Shown here piece by piece: positions 8,356-20,184 of a stretch of DNA of 64,000 bases. Source of the stretch: Polaromonas sp. YR568 (GTDB taxonomy: Bacteria; Pseudomonadota; Gammaproteobacteria; Burkholderiales; Burkholderiaceae_C); the NCBI RefSeq assembly GCF_900116715.1, contig NZ_FPBM01000001.1, forward strand, positions 498,784 to 562,783. The letters run 5' to 3'. The notes under the pieces were generated by a model, which saw nothing but the letters and a program-made list of their open reading frames with translations, searched no databases and was not told the origin of the DNA. The position numbers and the translations under genes are program-made. Positions within the stretch are counted from its first letter, which is position 1; every line of letters begins with the position of its first letter.

Positions 8356-10227
8356 ATGAGACACGCCTTACCGGCACTGGCAGCCACCGCGCTGCTGGCC
8401 GCCTGCGCCAGCAGCCCCTCTTCCTTCACCTACCAGGTTCCCGCCGATGAAGTCGCGCGCGGCGCCAAGTACATGCAGCCCGAAGGCTCATCGGGCTTCA
8501 CGCCCAAGCCGGGCTGGGCGACGAAAAAGTTTGCCGTGGCCGCGGCCAACCCGCTGGCCACCGATGCGGGCTACCAGATCCTCAAGGCCGGCGGCTCGGC
8601 CGTCGACGCTGCGATCGCCGTGCAGATGGTGCTCACCCTGGTCGAGCCGCAGTCCAGCGGCATAGGCGGCGGCGCCTTCATGCTGCACTACAACGGCAAG
8701 GCGGTTGAAGCCTTTGACGGCCGCGAAACCGCACCCGCGGCGGCCGATGAAAAACTCTTCCTCGCTGCCGACGGCAAACCCATGGCTTTTTACGACGGCG
8801 TGGTCGGCGGCCGCTCCGTCGGCACGCCCGGCACGGTGCGCATGCTGGAGATGGCGCACAGGCAATACGGCAAGCTGCCATGGGCGCAGCTGTTCGCGCC
8901 TGCCATCCAGCTTGCCGAACAGGGCTTCAGGGTCAGCCCGCGGCTCAACACCCTGCTCAAAGACGAAAAATACCTGGCCAAGAATGACGCTACGGCCGCG
9001 GCCTATTTCTACAAACCCGACGGCACGCCGGTCGACACCGGCAGCACCTTGCGCAACCCCGCGCTGGCCGACGTGCTCCGCCAGATTGCCGCGGGCGGCT
9101 CCAAAGCATTGCTTGAAGGCAAGGTGGCCGAGGCCATCGTCAGCAAGGTACGCAGCCACGCCGGCAACCCGGGCAAACTGGCAATGAGCGACCTGGCCGG
9201 CTACCAACCCAAAAAGCGCGACCCCATCTGCTCCGACTACAACGCCGGCGGCAAGGCCTACCGCCTGTGCGGTATGCCGCCGCCCAGCTCAGGCGCGATT
9301 GCCGTTGGGCAAATCCTCGGCATCCTGAACAACACACCCGCCAGCACGCTGGGCCTGGTCAGCGGCACCGGCGGTGTTCCCGGCACGGTGTCGCCCACGC
9401 CTTCCGCAGACTGGCTGCACCTCTACACCGAAGCCTCGCGCCTGGCCTTTGCAGACCGCGGCCAATACCTCGGTGACCCGGACTTTGTGCAGCCCCCGGG
9501 CGGCACCTGGATGAGCCTGCTGGACCCGGCCTACCTGACCGAGCGCGCCAGGCTGATCCAGCTCACAGGCCCCAGCATGAAAACCGCCAAACCCGGCGTG
9601 CCGGGCGCCGTCAAGACAGCCTACGCGCCCATGCCCGACCAAATCGAGCACGGCACCTCGCACATCAGCATCATCGACGGCTACGGCGACGCCATCGCCA
9701 TGACCACAACGATTGAAGACCAGTTCGGCTCACGCCTGATGACCGACGGCGGCACCGGCAAGGCCGGCGGCTTTTTGCTGAACAACGAACTCACCGACTT
9801 CAGCTTTGCGCCGACAGACGCCGAAGGCAAGCCCGTGGCCAACCGCGTGCAGGCCGGAAAACGCCCGCGCTCGTCCATGGCGCCCACGCTGGTGTTTGAT
9901 AAAAATTCGGGCCAGCTTGTCATGAGCGGCGGCAGCCCCGGCGGCGCGCTCATCATCCACTTCACCGCCAAGACGCTTTACGCCACGCTGAACTGGGGCC
10001 TCAATGCCCAGCAAGCCATCGACCTGCCCAACTTCGCCTCGCTCAACGGCCCGAGCATCCTGGAGGAAAAGCGCTTCTCGCCGGCGACGGTTGAGGCACT
10101 GCGCAGCCGCGGCGCCGAGGTGCGCGAGCAGACCATGACCAGCGGCCTGCAAGCCATCCAAAGAACGCCTGACGGCTTCTTCGGCGGCGCCGACCCGCGG
10201 CGTGAAGGCCTGGTATTGGGCGACTAA
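8356..10227 (+). CDS. ggt: Gamma-glutamyltransferase (lipoprotein form)
   Basis: A 623-residue N-terminal nucleophile hydrolase. It cleaves the gamma-glutamyl bond of glutathione and transfers or hydrolyses the glutamyl group in the periplasm. The lipobox LLAAC follows a short signal, so it is probably membrane-anchored. Autocleavage should occur before Thr434 in HGTSHISI, giving the large and small subunits. The later GGFLLNNELTDFS and SGGSPGG motifs are family hallmarks. ATG 8356 is preceded by AAGGA at 8345. A LysR gene is divergent to it. Confidence 0.93.
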   Translation: MRHALPALAATALLAACASSPSSFTYQVPADEVARGAKYMQPEGSSGFTPKPGWATKKFAVAAANPLATDAGYQILKAGGSAVDAAIAVQMVLTLVEPQSSGIGGGAFMLHYNGKAVEAFDGRETAPAAADEKLFLAADGKPMAFYDGVVGGRSVGTPGTVRMLEMAHRQYGKLPWAQLFAPAIQLAEQGFRVSPRLNTLLKDEKYLAKNDATAAAYFYKPDGTPVDTGSTLRNPALADVLRQIAAGGSKALLEGKVAEAIVSKVRSHAGNPGKLAMSDLAGYQPKKRDPICSDYNAGGKAYRLCGMPPPSSGAIAVGQILGILNNTPASTLGLVSGTGGVPGTVSPTPSADWLHLYTEASRLAFADRGQYLGDPDFVQPPGGTWMSLLDPAYLTERARLIQLTGPSMKTAKPGVPGAVKTAYAPMPDQIEHGTSHISIIDGYGDAIAMTTTIEDQFGSRLMTDGGTGKAGGFLLNNELTDFSFAPTDAEGKPVANRVQAGKRPRSSMAPTLVFDKNSGQLVMSGGSPGGALIIHFTAKTLYATLNWGLNAQQAIDLPNFASLNGPSILEEKRFSPATVEALRSRGAEVREQTMTSGLQAIQRTPDGFFGGADPRREGLVLGD

Positions 10228-10267
10228 AAAGTATTCGATGCCGCCGGCCCGGGGCCGGCGCATCGGC

Positions 10268-11947
10268 TTACTTCACGCGCAATCGCTCAAGAACGCGGTT
10301 GAGGGAAGACCCCAGCTTGAGCGACAGGTCGACCTCCAGAGGCGTCGCCTTGACGGGCTCGAGGATTTGCGTTCCCGGGTCCAGGGCGCTTCTTTCGGCA
10401 AACCATTGCGGGTCAGACTGCAGCGCCTGCAACGCAGCGCTGATGTCTTTCACGGTTTGGGCCGGAACGTCCTTGGGAACGAAAATTGACCACCACACAG
10501 GGATCACAACGGGGAATCCCTGGGCCTGGGCGCTGATGGGCGGATAGCTGACCAAAGCATTCTCTTGCAGGGATGCAATCATCTTCAATCGTCCGGACCG
10601 CGCATGGACTTCGAAAGAACTTTGCACGTCACACGCAAGATCGATATTGCCGCCCATGACCTCCGCCACCACGGGCGCCATACCTCTGAATTCAACCGGC
10701 TGCACCAGGCTGGAACCAAACGCGCGTTCGAGCTCGAACAGACATGCTTCAGACGTGGCACCCGCACCGCTGATTCCCATTTTCAACGGGCGATTAAGCG
10801 CCACGCGATAAGCCAGCAACGACGAGAAGTTGGTCGCCGGACTGTTGACCGGCACGGCCAGGACCGCCCGGGTCTCTGACACCATGCCTACCGCCTGCAA
10901 GCGCGCGTCGCCACGCCCAGCCCTGGCCATCGAGGCGGCATAGGGGCTCAACAACCAGGTCTTTCCGTCAGCCGGGCTACCTCCTACCAGGTCAGCCACC
11001 TTGGCGCCGGGAATATCGATCACGTTCTCCACCTCGACCGAGGCATTCAACAATTTGCTCAACCGAGCCGACAGCTTGCGGGCCAATCCATCCGTCGGGC
11101 TTCCGGGCGCAACCGGCACGACAAGCCGAATACCGGAGCCGCTGAGCCCTCCGGCCGTGGCCGGAGCCTCACCGCCGCGCCCGGCCTTGAGCTTGAACGG
11201 CGCCAAGGGCAAGGTGTCGTACACGCTGGGGATCTGAACATGGTTGACTGAAAGCGCTTTCTCCACCACCGCCACGCGCGTGCGGCGTGCGATCTGCCGG
11301 AAATCAAGCGAGTCGTCGCTCATGGAGGCCAGGAGCTCACGCGTGAACAGTCCGTGCGGAACCGGGTCACTGGCCGACAGGCGGTCCAGGGCGGTCTGCC
11401 CCGCGCCGGCGCCGTACATCATGAACATGCCGGCCGGAACCGCTTGCGCCACCTCGCCCAGGCCGGGCCGCGGCATCAGGCCTCTTAACGCGGGGTTCGC
11501 GCGGCACGCATCCAGAATCATGGCCACAGCGCGGGGAGACACCGCAGCGATGCGGCTGATCAGGCTTTGCAGGGGAATGGCTTTCTTGACCGCGGCATCG
11601 GCATTGCTTCCGTCAAAGTCCACCGGTAAAAGAAAATTCTGGCGCGAGATTTCCAGGCCATGCCCCGAAAAATAAAAAACACCTTCCCCGTTCTTCCCCA
11701 ACTGCCCAAGAAACCGCGAGAAAGCGGCCTCGAAAGCGTCGCGCGTGGCGTCGTGCACTTCAACCACCTCCCAGCCGGCCTGGCGCAACACATTGGCCAC
11801 CGCTTTGGCGTCACTGACCGCGTTGACAAGCTTCGTGCCGGACGCGTAGTCGTTGTTTCCGGCCACAAACGCTACGCGGCCGTCCGCGCTCCAGGATGTA
11901 CACGCACAGGCAAGCAAAGCCGCCGCCAGAAAGTATCTGAAGTTCAT
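10268..11947 (-). CDS. Exported caspase-like (peptidase C14) domain fused to a Bug/TctC solute-binding domain
   Basis: A 559-residue exported protein (signal about 1-21; a lipobox LLAC at Cys14 is also possible). Residues about 24-250 are a caspase/metacaspase p20-like domain: it begins RVAFVAGNNDYASG, with catalytic His96 in YFSGHG and Cys148 in ILDACRANP. After a Gly/Ala-rich linker (about 255-270), residues 272-559 read as a tripartite-tricarboxylate binding protein of the Bug family (IRLVVPVAPGSPTDGLARKL; later PVWWSIFVPKDVPAQTV), but lack that family's usual PDGYTLL and PYKGG forms. I do not know this combination as a described family. The start has a strong GAGGAGG site. It stands alone, convergent with ggt. 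Confidence 0.85.
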   Translation of the reverse strand: MNFRYFLAAALLACACTSWSADGRVAFVAGNNDYASGTKLVNAVSDAKAVANVLRQAGWEVVEVHDATRDAFEAAFSRFLGQLGKNGEGVFYFSGHGLEISRQNFLLPVDFDGSNADAAVKKAIPLQSLISRIAAVSPRAVAMILDACRANPALRGLMPRPGLGEVAQAVPAGMFMMYGAGAGQTALDRLSASDPVPHGLFTRELLASMSDDSLDFRQIARRTRVAVVEKALSVNHVQIPSVYDTLPLAPFKLKAGRGGEAPATAGGLSGSGIRLVVPVAPGSPTDGLARKLSARLSKLLNASVEVENVIDIPGAKVADLVGGSPADGKTWLLSPYAASMARAGRGDARLQAVGMVSETRAVLAVPVNSPATNFSSLLAYRVALNRPLKMGISGAGATSEACLFELERAFGSSLVQPVEFRGMAPVVAEVMGGNIDLACDVQSSFEVHARSGRLKMIASLQENALVSYPPISAQAQGFPVVIPVWWSIFVPKDVPAQTVKDISAALQALQSDPQWFAERSALDPGTQILEPVKATPLEVDLSLKLGSSLNRVLERLRVK

Positions 11948-12038
11948 CGCCCCTCCTCAGGAGTTGTTGGTTGTGGGCAGATCATATCGAGGGACCGGGG
12001 CAGCGGCCGCGATACGGCACAGCCTCGCGCGCAGGCGC

Positions 12039-12935
12039 TTAGCCCAGCCGCATGGGCCTGGCAGGCAGGTCCTGCCGGGCCGTGCCCAGGCGTTCATATT
12101 CTGAAATGACTTGAGCGCCCAACAACAGCAAGGTCGCGGCCACCTCCAGGCTCAGCAGCACCAAAATGGAGGTGGTGAGAGAGCCGTAGACCAGGCCAAC
12201 CTGCGATAGCGTGGAGAAATACCACACCAGCAAATGGCGCGTCAGCTCCCACAGCAGCGCGGCCGTAACGCCGCCCAGCAGCGCGTGCCGCCATTGCAGC
12301 CGGCCCACCGGCATCACCATGTACAGCGAGGTCAACAGCAGCACCTCGCCCGTCAGGCCCAGCAAATACAGCAGCACCCCGGAGAACCCCCTGAGCGACC
12401 ATTCCAGACCCAGAAAGTCCACGCTTTTTTCACCCAGCGCCTGCAAGGTGCCGGACACCAGCGTGACCAGCAGCAAACCCAGGCCCACAAACACGATGTA
12501 GCAATACGGCAGAACAGCGGACACCAGCAGATGGCGGCGGCGAATGGCCACGCGGTGCAAAAAGATGACCGACATCGCGTTTTCCAGCACCGTGAAAGCC
12601 AGCGAGCTGAAAAACAGCATGGTGACAAACAAGATCCAGCCGAGCACTTCCCGGTGCGCCAGGAAGTTGGCCAGCTCCGCGGTGATCAGGCCCCCCTGGC
12701 CGGGCGCGAGCCAGCCGATGTAGCGGCCTAGCGCCTGCAGGAGTGCTTCCTGGTCGATGACATGTGACAGCGCAATCGCGACAAGAATCAGAAGGGGCAC
12801 GATGGACAGCAGCGCGTAATAGGCCACGGCACCGGCCAGCAGCAAGCCCTGGTTGGCGCGAAAGCCCTTGAGCACCCGCAGCGTGAAGGCGCCGGGATGG
12901 CTGAAAACATAGGCAAGATTGGGCGCAAGCGTCAT
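12039..12935 (-). CDS. YihY/virulence factor BrkB family membrane protein
   Basis: A polytopic inner-membrane protein of about 298 residues with some six hydrophobic segments. It has the family signature GAVAYYALLSIVPLLIL near the N-terminus and the C-terminal VYGSLTTSILVLLSLEVAATLLLLG. The family was once called ribonuclease BN; its role is unknown. I chose ATG 12935; ATG 12974 (13 more residues) and 13040 are also in frame, and none has a clear ribosome site. It is divergent from dnaG. Confidence 0.88.
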   Translation of the reverse strand: MTLAPNLAYVFSHPGAFTLRVLKGFRANQGLLLAGAVAYYALLSIVPLLILVAIALSHVIDQEALLQALGRYIGWLAPGQGGLITAELANFLAHREVLGWILFVTMLFFSSLAFTVLENAMSVIFLHRVAIRRRHLLVSAVLPYCYIVFVGLGLLLVTLVSGTLQALGEKSVDFLGLEWSLRGFSGVLLYLLGLTGEVLLLTSLYMVMPVGRLQWRHALLGGVTAALLWELTRHLLVWYFSTLSQVGLVYGSLTTSILVLLSLEVAATLLLLGAQVISEYERLGTARQDLPARPMRLG

Positions 12936-13118
12936 GGGAAGGCCCCGTTCCCGGGGCTGCAGCGAAAAGCCCATGATGTGCCGCCAAAACGGCCCACCCT
13001 GCCGCCAGATGCCTTCAATGCATGTCAGCCCAGCGCCCATGTCCCTCAGGGCTATAGGCGCAGGCCCCTCCCCCCGCCGGGTCGCGTGTGCTTAAATTGA
13101 CCCCCTTCTTTCCACGCC

Positions 13119-15110
13119 ATGGCCATCCCCCAAACATTCATCCAGGAGTTGCTCACGCGCGCCGACATCGTGGACATCGTGGGCCGCCATGTGCAGCTCA
13201 AAAAGGGCGGCGCCAACTTCATGGGGCTGTGCCCCTTCCATGGCGAAAAATCGCCCTCCTTCAGCGTCAGCCCGACTAAGCAGTTCTATCACTGCTTCGG
13301 CTGCGGCGTGAGCGGCGACGCAATCAAGTTCATGACCGAATATGGCGGCATGACCTTCATCGAAGCCGTCAAAGACCTGGCCCAGCAATACGGCCTGCAG
13401 GTGCCGGAAGACGATGTCTCGCCGCAAGACCGCGCCCGGGCCGCCCAGATGCGCGAGCAGCAGGCCACCCTGACAAGCGTGCTGGAAAAGGCGGGCGCCG
13501 CCTACATCAAGGCGCTGCGCAACTCCGAACGCGCCATCGACTACTTCAAAGGCCGCGGCGTCTCGGGCGAAGTCGCCAAGACCTTTGGCCTGGGCTATGC
13601 GCCCGAAGGCTGGCGCAGCCTGGCCAGCGTCTTTCCGGATTACAACGACCCGCTGCTGGTGGAAAGCGGCCTGGTCATCACCGGCGAGCCGGGCGACGAG
13701 AACGCCGCCGGTGAAGCCAAGCGCTATGACCGCTTCCGCGACCGGGTCATGTTCCCGATCCGCAACGTCAAGGGTGAATGCATCGGCTTTGGCGGCCGTG
13801 TGCTCAGCGACGAGAAACCCAAATACCTGAACTCGCCCGAAACCCCGGTCTTCAGCAAGGGGCGCGAGCTTTATGGCTTGTTTGAAGCCCGCACCGCCCT
13901 GCGCGAACATGGCTACGCCCTCGTCACCGAAGGCTATATGGATGTGGTCGCCCTGGCCCAGCTGGGGTTTGCCAATGCGGTGGCCACCCTGGGCACCGCC
14001 TGCACGGCCGACCACGTGCAAAAGCTGTTTCGCTTCACTGATTCGGTGGTGTTCAGCTTTGACGGCGACGGCGCCGGCCGCCGCGCCGCCCGCAAGGCGC
14101 TGGACGCCGCCCTGCCTTTTGCCACCGACGTGCGCACCGTCAAGTTCCTGTTTTTGCCGGCCGAGCACGACCCCGACAGCTACATCCGCGAACACGGCCA
14201 GGAAGGCTTTGCCGCCGCCGTCGTCAAAGCCGTGCCGCTCAGCCGCTTCATGCTGGACGCTGCGGGAGAAGGCTGCGACCTCGACACGGCCGAGGGCCGC
14301 GCCCACATGGCCAGCAACGCCCGGCCTCTGTGGGGCCTGATGCCGGACGGCGCGCTCAAACGCCAGTTGCTGGCCGAGATCGCCGACAAGGTGCAGATCG
14401 ACAGCCGTGAACTGCTGCAGTTGTGGCAACCGGCCGCCTCCGGCTACAACAAGCCAGGCTATAAAAACGATAGCAGCTCGCGCACACCCGGAAAGGGCTA
14501 CAAGCCAAAAGCGCCCTCAAATCCGGTTCATCATGCGGACATGCCCGACCCGAGCGGCTACCCGCCGGACTTCGATGAGCGCGACTACAGCGCGTCCGAG
14601 CCCTCCAGCGGATATTTCCCTCCTGCGTCATCGCCACGCCCCTATGGTGAACGGGCCAGCCGCACGCCGCGCCGCGTGGCCGGGCGCATGCTGCCGGCCA
14701 GCCGCGAAGACCGGGTGCTCCGCCTGCTGCTAACCGAGGCCGAAACCTGGGACAAGCTCAGCACCGAAGAGCACCACCTGCTGGTAGAGCTGCCCGAGCC
14801 GCACGGCCCCCTCTTTGTCTGGCTGGAAAGCCAGCTGCACGAACACGGCCCCCAGCCCTGGGCCGCCCTGCGCGAAGGGCTGCGCGGCCATGCCTTTGAG
14901 AGGCACGCCACCACGCAGATCGCGCAGATTCCCGAAGGCATTGAAAGCGACTGGACTGAGGTGCGCAGCATCCTGGACCAGCTGCTGCGGCTGCACCGGC
15001 AGCGCGAGATGAGCGAGCTGGCCGCCCGGGCCGCCACCGACCCGGTTGCCCGGCAGCGCTACCTGGAACTGGCCGCCAGCCTCAAAACCGCCACCGACAC
15101 GGCCCGCTGA
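13119..15110 (+). CDS. dnaG: DNA primase DnaG
   Basis: A 663-residue primase that makes RNA primers for replication. The N-terminal zinc-binding residues are Cys38, His41, Cys59 and Cys62; the RNA polymerase domain has the TOPRIM motifs EGYMDVVALAQLG and FSFDGDGAG; the C-terminal part (about 520-663) is the DnaB-helicase-binding region. The linker before it (about residues 446-470) is low-complexity and is encoded by a copy of a Comamonadaceae stem-loop repeat, retained in frame. The ATG at 13119 has no obvious Shine-Dalgarno. It precedes rpoD, the classic dnaG-rpoD macromolecular synthesis order, but rpsU is not upstream. Confidence 0.97.
   Translation: MAIPQTFIQELLTRADIVDIVGRHVQLKKGGANFMGLCPFHGEKSPSFSVSPTKQFYHCFGCGVSGDAIKFMTEYGGMTFIEAVKDLAQQYGLQVPEDDVSPQDRARAAQMREQQATLTSVLEKAGAAYIKALRNSERAIDYFKGRGVSGEVAKTFGLGYAPEGWRSLASVFPDYNDPLLVESGLVITGEPGDENAAGEAKRYDRFRDRVMFPIRNVKGECIGFGGRVLSDEKPKYLNSPETPVFSKGRELYGLFEARTALREHGYALVTEGYMDVVALAQLGFANAVATLGTACTADHVQKLFRFTDSVVFSFDGDGAGRRAARKALDAALPFATDVRTVKFLFLPAEHDPDSYIREHGQEGFAAAVVKAVPLSRFMLDAAGEGCDLDTAEGRAHMASNARPLWGLMPDGALKRQLLAEIADKVQIDSRELLQLWQPAASGYNKPGYKNDSSSRTPGKGYKPKAPSNPVHHADMPDPSGYPPDFDERDYSASEPSSGYFPPASSPRPYGERASRTPRRVAGRMLPASREDRVLRLLLTEAETWDKLSTEEHHLLVELPEPHGPLFVWLESQLHEHGPQPWAALREGLRGHAFERHATTQIAQIPEGIESDWTEVRSILDQLLRLHRQREMSELAARAATDPVARQRYLELAASLKTATDTAR
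14458..14522 (+). repeat. Comamonadaceae-type stem-loop repeat, copy 2, inside dnaG
   Basis: GCTAT-AAAAACG-ATAGC at 14458-14474 is followed by AGCTCGCGC and GGGCTACAAGCC..AAAAGCGCC, the same order as the other copies. It lies in frame in the interdomain linker of DnaG and encodes Tyr/Lys/Ser/Pro-rich residues. The right boundary is approximate. Confidence 0.6.
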
Positions 15111-15544
15111 GCCGCCAGCCCCGGAAAAACCCGGTTTTGGGGCGAAAAAACACCCCAAAAACCGCCTAAAAAACAGGCATCAGGGTATAATCCGATTTTC
15201 GACGGCAAGCGCGACAGCAGCACCTCCGGCCCGGCCACCCTGAAACCTCAGGGACTCAACAGATGAGACGGCCTATTCCTCCAAGGAATTTCCGCAAGGA
15301 CTGCACACCAAATGTTCGCCCAAACAGCTTGCCCGAAAAACTGAACCGCTGGATGCCGTAGGAGGCCATTGGGGCTATCACCCCGTTACTCCATTGGCGC
15401 TGCCGGGCCTGTTTTTCGTCTTTCCCGTTTTTTTGTCCCTGAATCCTTGTCACCGTGCCTGTGCTTTGTGCAGGCGCCAAGGCGCATTTTTGTTTACTGG
15501 TAGCTGATCGATATTTAAAACAATTTCCGACAACTGGAGGTCCC
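15111..15544 (+). promoter_or_regulatory. dnaG-rpoD intergenic leader with promoter and hairpin
   Basis: The longest gene gap in the window (434 bases). A perfect -10 TATAAT lies at 15186-15191; no good -35 stands 16-18 bases before it. If it is used, rpoD has a leader of about 350 bases. Near the leader's end GCGC-CAAG-GCGC (15475-15488) is followed by ATTTTTGTTT, a short terminator-like hairpin. The rpoD ribosome site is GGAGG at 15536-15540. A possible 32-codon ORF lies within (separate entry). No known riboswitch was recognised. Confidence 0.5.
15263..15361 (+). CDS. Possible 32-codon leader ORF upstream of rpoD
   Basis: An ATG-to-TAG frame of 32 codons starting MRRPIPPRNF, after the TATAAT at 15186 and with a weak AGGGA 8 bases upstream of the ATG. 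It is basic and proline-rich with no recognised family. It could be a leader peptide that tunes rpoD, or chance; composition alone does not decide. Confidence 0.2.
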   Translation: MRRPIPPRNFRKDCTPNVRPNSLPEKLNRWMP

Positions 15545-18073
<2,529 letters not shown>

Positions 18074-18090
18074 GCACGCTGACTCCCCTC

Positions 18091-18126
18091 AAAAGCCCGG
18101 CCCCCGAAAAAGGCGCCGGGCTTTTT
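18091..18126 (+). terminator. Intrinsic terminator of rpoD
   Basis: AAAAGCCCGGC / GCCGGGCTTTTTT stem-loop 18 bases after the rpoD stop; the A-run makes it potentially active for the convergent hydrolase gene as well. Confidence 0.9.
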
Positions 18127-18142
18127 TACGCCCGATGAAAAC

Positions 18143-19039
18143 TCAAGGCGCCGTCAGCCCCACCTTTTGAACAAAGGCATCCAGCGGGACCGACCACATC
18201 TTGCCGCCGTAGGTCAGCAGCGAATGCCCGTCGTGCCCGGGCACCGGGCCTGTCTGGATGAACTGGGTGTCGCTGCCGCCGGCCTTGAAGGCCGCGTGCC
18301 ATTCGCGGGGCGCCTCGGCTCCCCAGAACTGGTCGTTTTCGGCGTAAAGCCACAGGTTGGGCACCTTGACCAGCTTGCCGAGTTCGCCATAGGTTTTGCC
18401 CATGTTCTCGGGTTTGCAGCTCCTGGCCGGAGAGTCCTCAGGGTTGCCGCCCGAGCCGCCCGCGAAGTTGACTGCCGCGATGACGCCCGGCAGGTTGAGC
18501 GCCGCGACCGACACCGTCGTCATGCCGCCCACCGACTGCCCTTCCAGCAGCACCCTGTCTTTGCGCACCCAGGGCTGCTGCAGCGCCCACTGGTGCAGCG
18601 CCACCACCGTCTGGCCCGCGCGGCTGGCCACACGCGAGAAGTCGGCATCGCCTGTGCAGACCTTGCCGCTCCAGCGGATGCCGGAGTCCTCCCTGTCGGT
18701 GCCCCCGGTATCCCCGTAACCAGGCCGCACTGGTGCAATCACCGCCACGCCCTTACGAAGCCAGTAGTTGGCATGCCCGACCAGCACCGGATTCTCGAGT
18801 TTGGCCCTGTCGACACGCGACGGCGCCCGTCCATGGGAAAAGATCACCAGCGGAAACGGGCCGTCGCCCGCAGGTTTGTAGAGATGGGTGACGACCTCAA
18901 ACTGTTTGCCGTCGATCAGCAAGGGGAGTTTGACGATTTGCGGCGGCACCCGGTCGGGCTGCTGCGCCCAGGCAGGCACACCGGCCATCTGCGCGGCCCA
19001 GATCACTCCTACTATCCAGACCCATTTCAACCCTTGCAT
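18143..19039 (-). CDS. Secreted alpha/beta hydrolase (dienelactone hydrolase/esterase-like)
   Basis: A 298-residue exported hydrolase with a signal peptide ending near AWAQQ (residue 25). The oxyanion region LVIFSHG and nucleophile Ser in GQSVGG are clear; the acid is probably the Asp in AENDQFWG and the His that in GHDGHSLL. The family cleaves esters or amides; the substrate is unknown. ATG 19039 has GGAG upstream. It converges on rpoD and lies just beyond the uronate cluster, but nothing ties it to that pathway. Confidence 0.85.
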   Translation of the reverse strand: MQGLKWVWIVGVIWAAQMAGVPAWAQQPDRVPPQIVKLPLLIDGKQFEVVTHLYKPAGDGPFPLVIFSHGRAPSRVDRAKLENPVLVGHANYWLRKGVAVIAPVRPGYGDTGGTDREDSGIRWSGKVCTGDADFSRVASRAGQTVVALHQWALQQPWVRKDRVLLEGQSVGGMTTVSVAALNLPGVIAAVNFAGGSGGNPEDSPARSCKPENMGKTYGELGKLVKVPNLWLYAENDQFWGAEAPREWHAAFKAGGSDTQFIQTGPVPGHDGHSLLTYGGKMWSVPLDAFVQKVGLTAP

Positions 19040-19105
19040 GCTCAGCTCCGTGATGGTTGCCGGAGCATTCTGACACGCCCTGTACGCGGGACGCGGGGCC
19101 GGTGT

Positions 19106-20167
19106 TCAGGAAACGCTGAAGCGGTAAAGCGTGCGGCCCTGCCGGCCCTGCCCCGGCTCGTGGAGGGCTGAAGGAAAGGCCGGCAGATTGGGCGCGTTCG
19201 GGTAGCCCTGCGGCTCAAAGCACATGCTTTGCTGCTGCACATAGCGCCTGCCGCCTTTACCCAGCCCACCAGCCAGGGGTTCGCCGGCCAGCAGGCCGGT
19301 GTAGAACTGCATCGTGGGTTCCGTCGACCAGACTTCCATCACACGGCCGCTGCCCGGTGCGCTCACGCGTGCGCACAGCGCCAGTTCACCGGCTACCGTA
19401 CGGTCAATCGCAAAACAGTCGTCGTAACCCGCCACGCCGTCAGCCGCAGGCGGCTTGCGCACGCGTGCGTCCAGCACCACCGGCTGGCGCAGATCAAACG
19501 GCGTTCCGTCCACCGGCAGCAGCTGGCCTGTGGCGATCAGCTCCGGCGTCATGCCGAAGTAACGGCTCGCACAAACCATGACTTCATGGCCCAGCGCGCT
19601 CTCGCTATCGGCGCCTTCAAGGTTGAAGAATGCATGGGTGGTGAAGTTGGCCATGGTGGGCGCATCCAGCGCCACGGCCTCGTAGTCCAGTGTCAGTTCG
19701 TTGGCCTCCGTCACGCGATACACCAGGCTCAAGGCCAGCGTGCCCGGAAAGCCTTCTTCCCCGTCGGCAAACACATAGCGCATCTCCACGCTGAAGGGGT
19801 CGTTCTGCACCGCATCGAACACCTGGAAGCGGGAGCCGCGCAGGCCCCCATGCAGGCAATGCGGGCCATTGTTGGCGGCCAGCTGGTGCTCGATGCCGCC
19901 CAGGCTGAAGCGCGCGTTTTCGATTCGACCGGCATAGCGCCCGACAAATGCGCCCACTGAGGGTGCGCCGCCCACCACACCTTCTATGCTCTCGTAGCCA
20001 AGCACCACATCGTCAAAGTGGCCTTCGCGATCGGGCACCAGCACCTGCTCGATCTTAGCGCCGTAATTGGTCACGCACACCGTCATGCCCTGGCTATTGC
20101 GCAGCGTGAACAGCCTGACGGGTTTGCCGTCGATCTCGCGCGCAAAGCGTGCGGGATCGAGCAGCAT
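19106..20167 (-). CDS. galM: Aldose 1-epimerase (mutarotase)
   Basis: About 353 residues, cytoplasmic. It interconverts alpha and beta anomers of hexoses. The family motif NNGPHCLHGG contains one active-site His; THAFFNLEG carries the second; the catalytic Glu is probably in the VWSTEPTMQFYTG region. I use ATG 20167; a GTG at 20188 that overlaps the preceding stop (GTGA) is an equal alternative. It is the last gene of the leftward uronate run, where it may supply the anomer that uronate dehydrogenase or the transporter prefers. That role is inference. Confidence 0.88.
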   Translation of the reverse strand: MLLDPARFAREIDGKPVRLFTLRNSQGMTVCVTNYGAKIEQVLVPDREGHFDDVVLGYESIEGVVGGAPSVGAFVGRYAGRIENARFSLGGIEHQLAANNGPHCLHGGLRGSRFQVFDAVQNDPFSVEMRYVFADGEEGFPGTLALSLVYRVTEANELTLDYEAVALDAPTMANFTTHAFFNLEGADSESALGHEVMVCASRYFGMTPELIATGQLLPVDGTPFDLRQPVVLDARVRKPPAADGVAGYDDCFAIDRTVAGELALCARVSAPGSGRVMEVWSTEPTMQFYTGLLAGEPLAGGLGKGGRRYVQQQSMCFEPQGYPNAPNLPAFPSALHEPGQGRQGRTLYRFSVS

Positions 20168-20184
20168 GGCGGGGTCCGGTGCGT

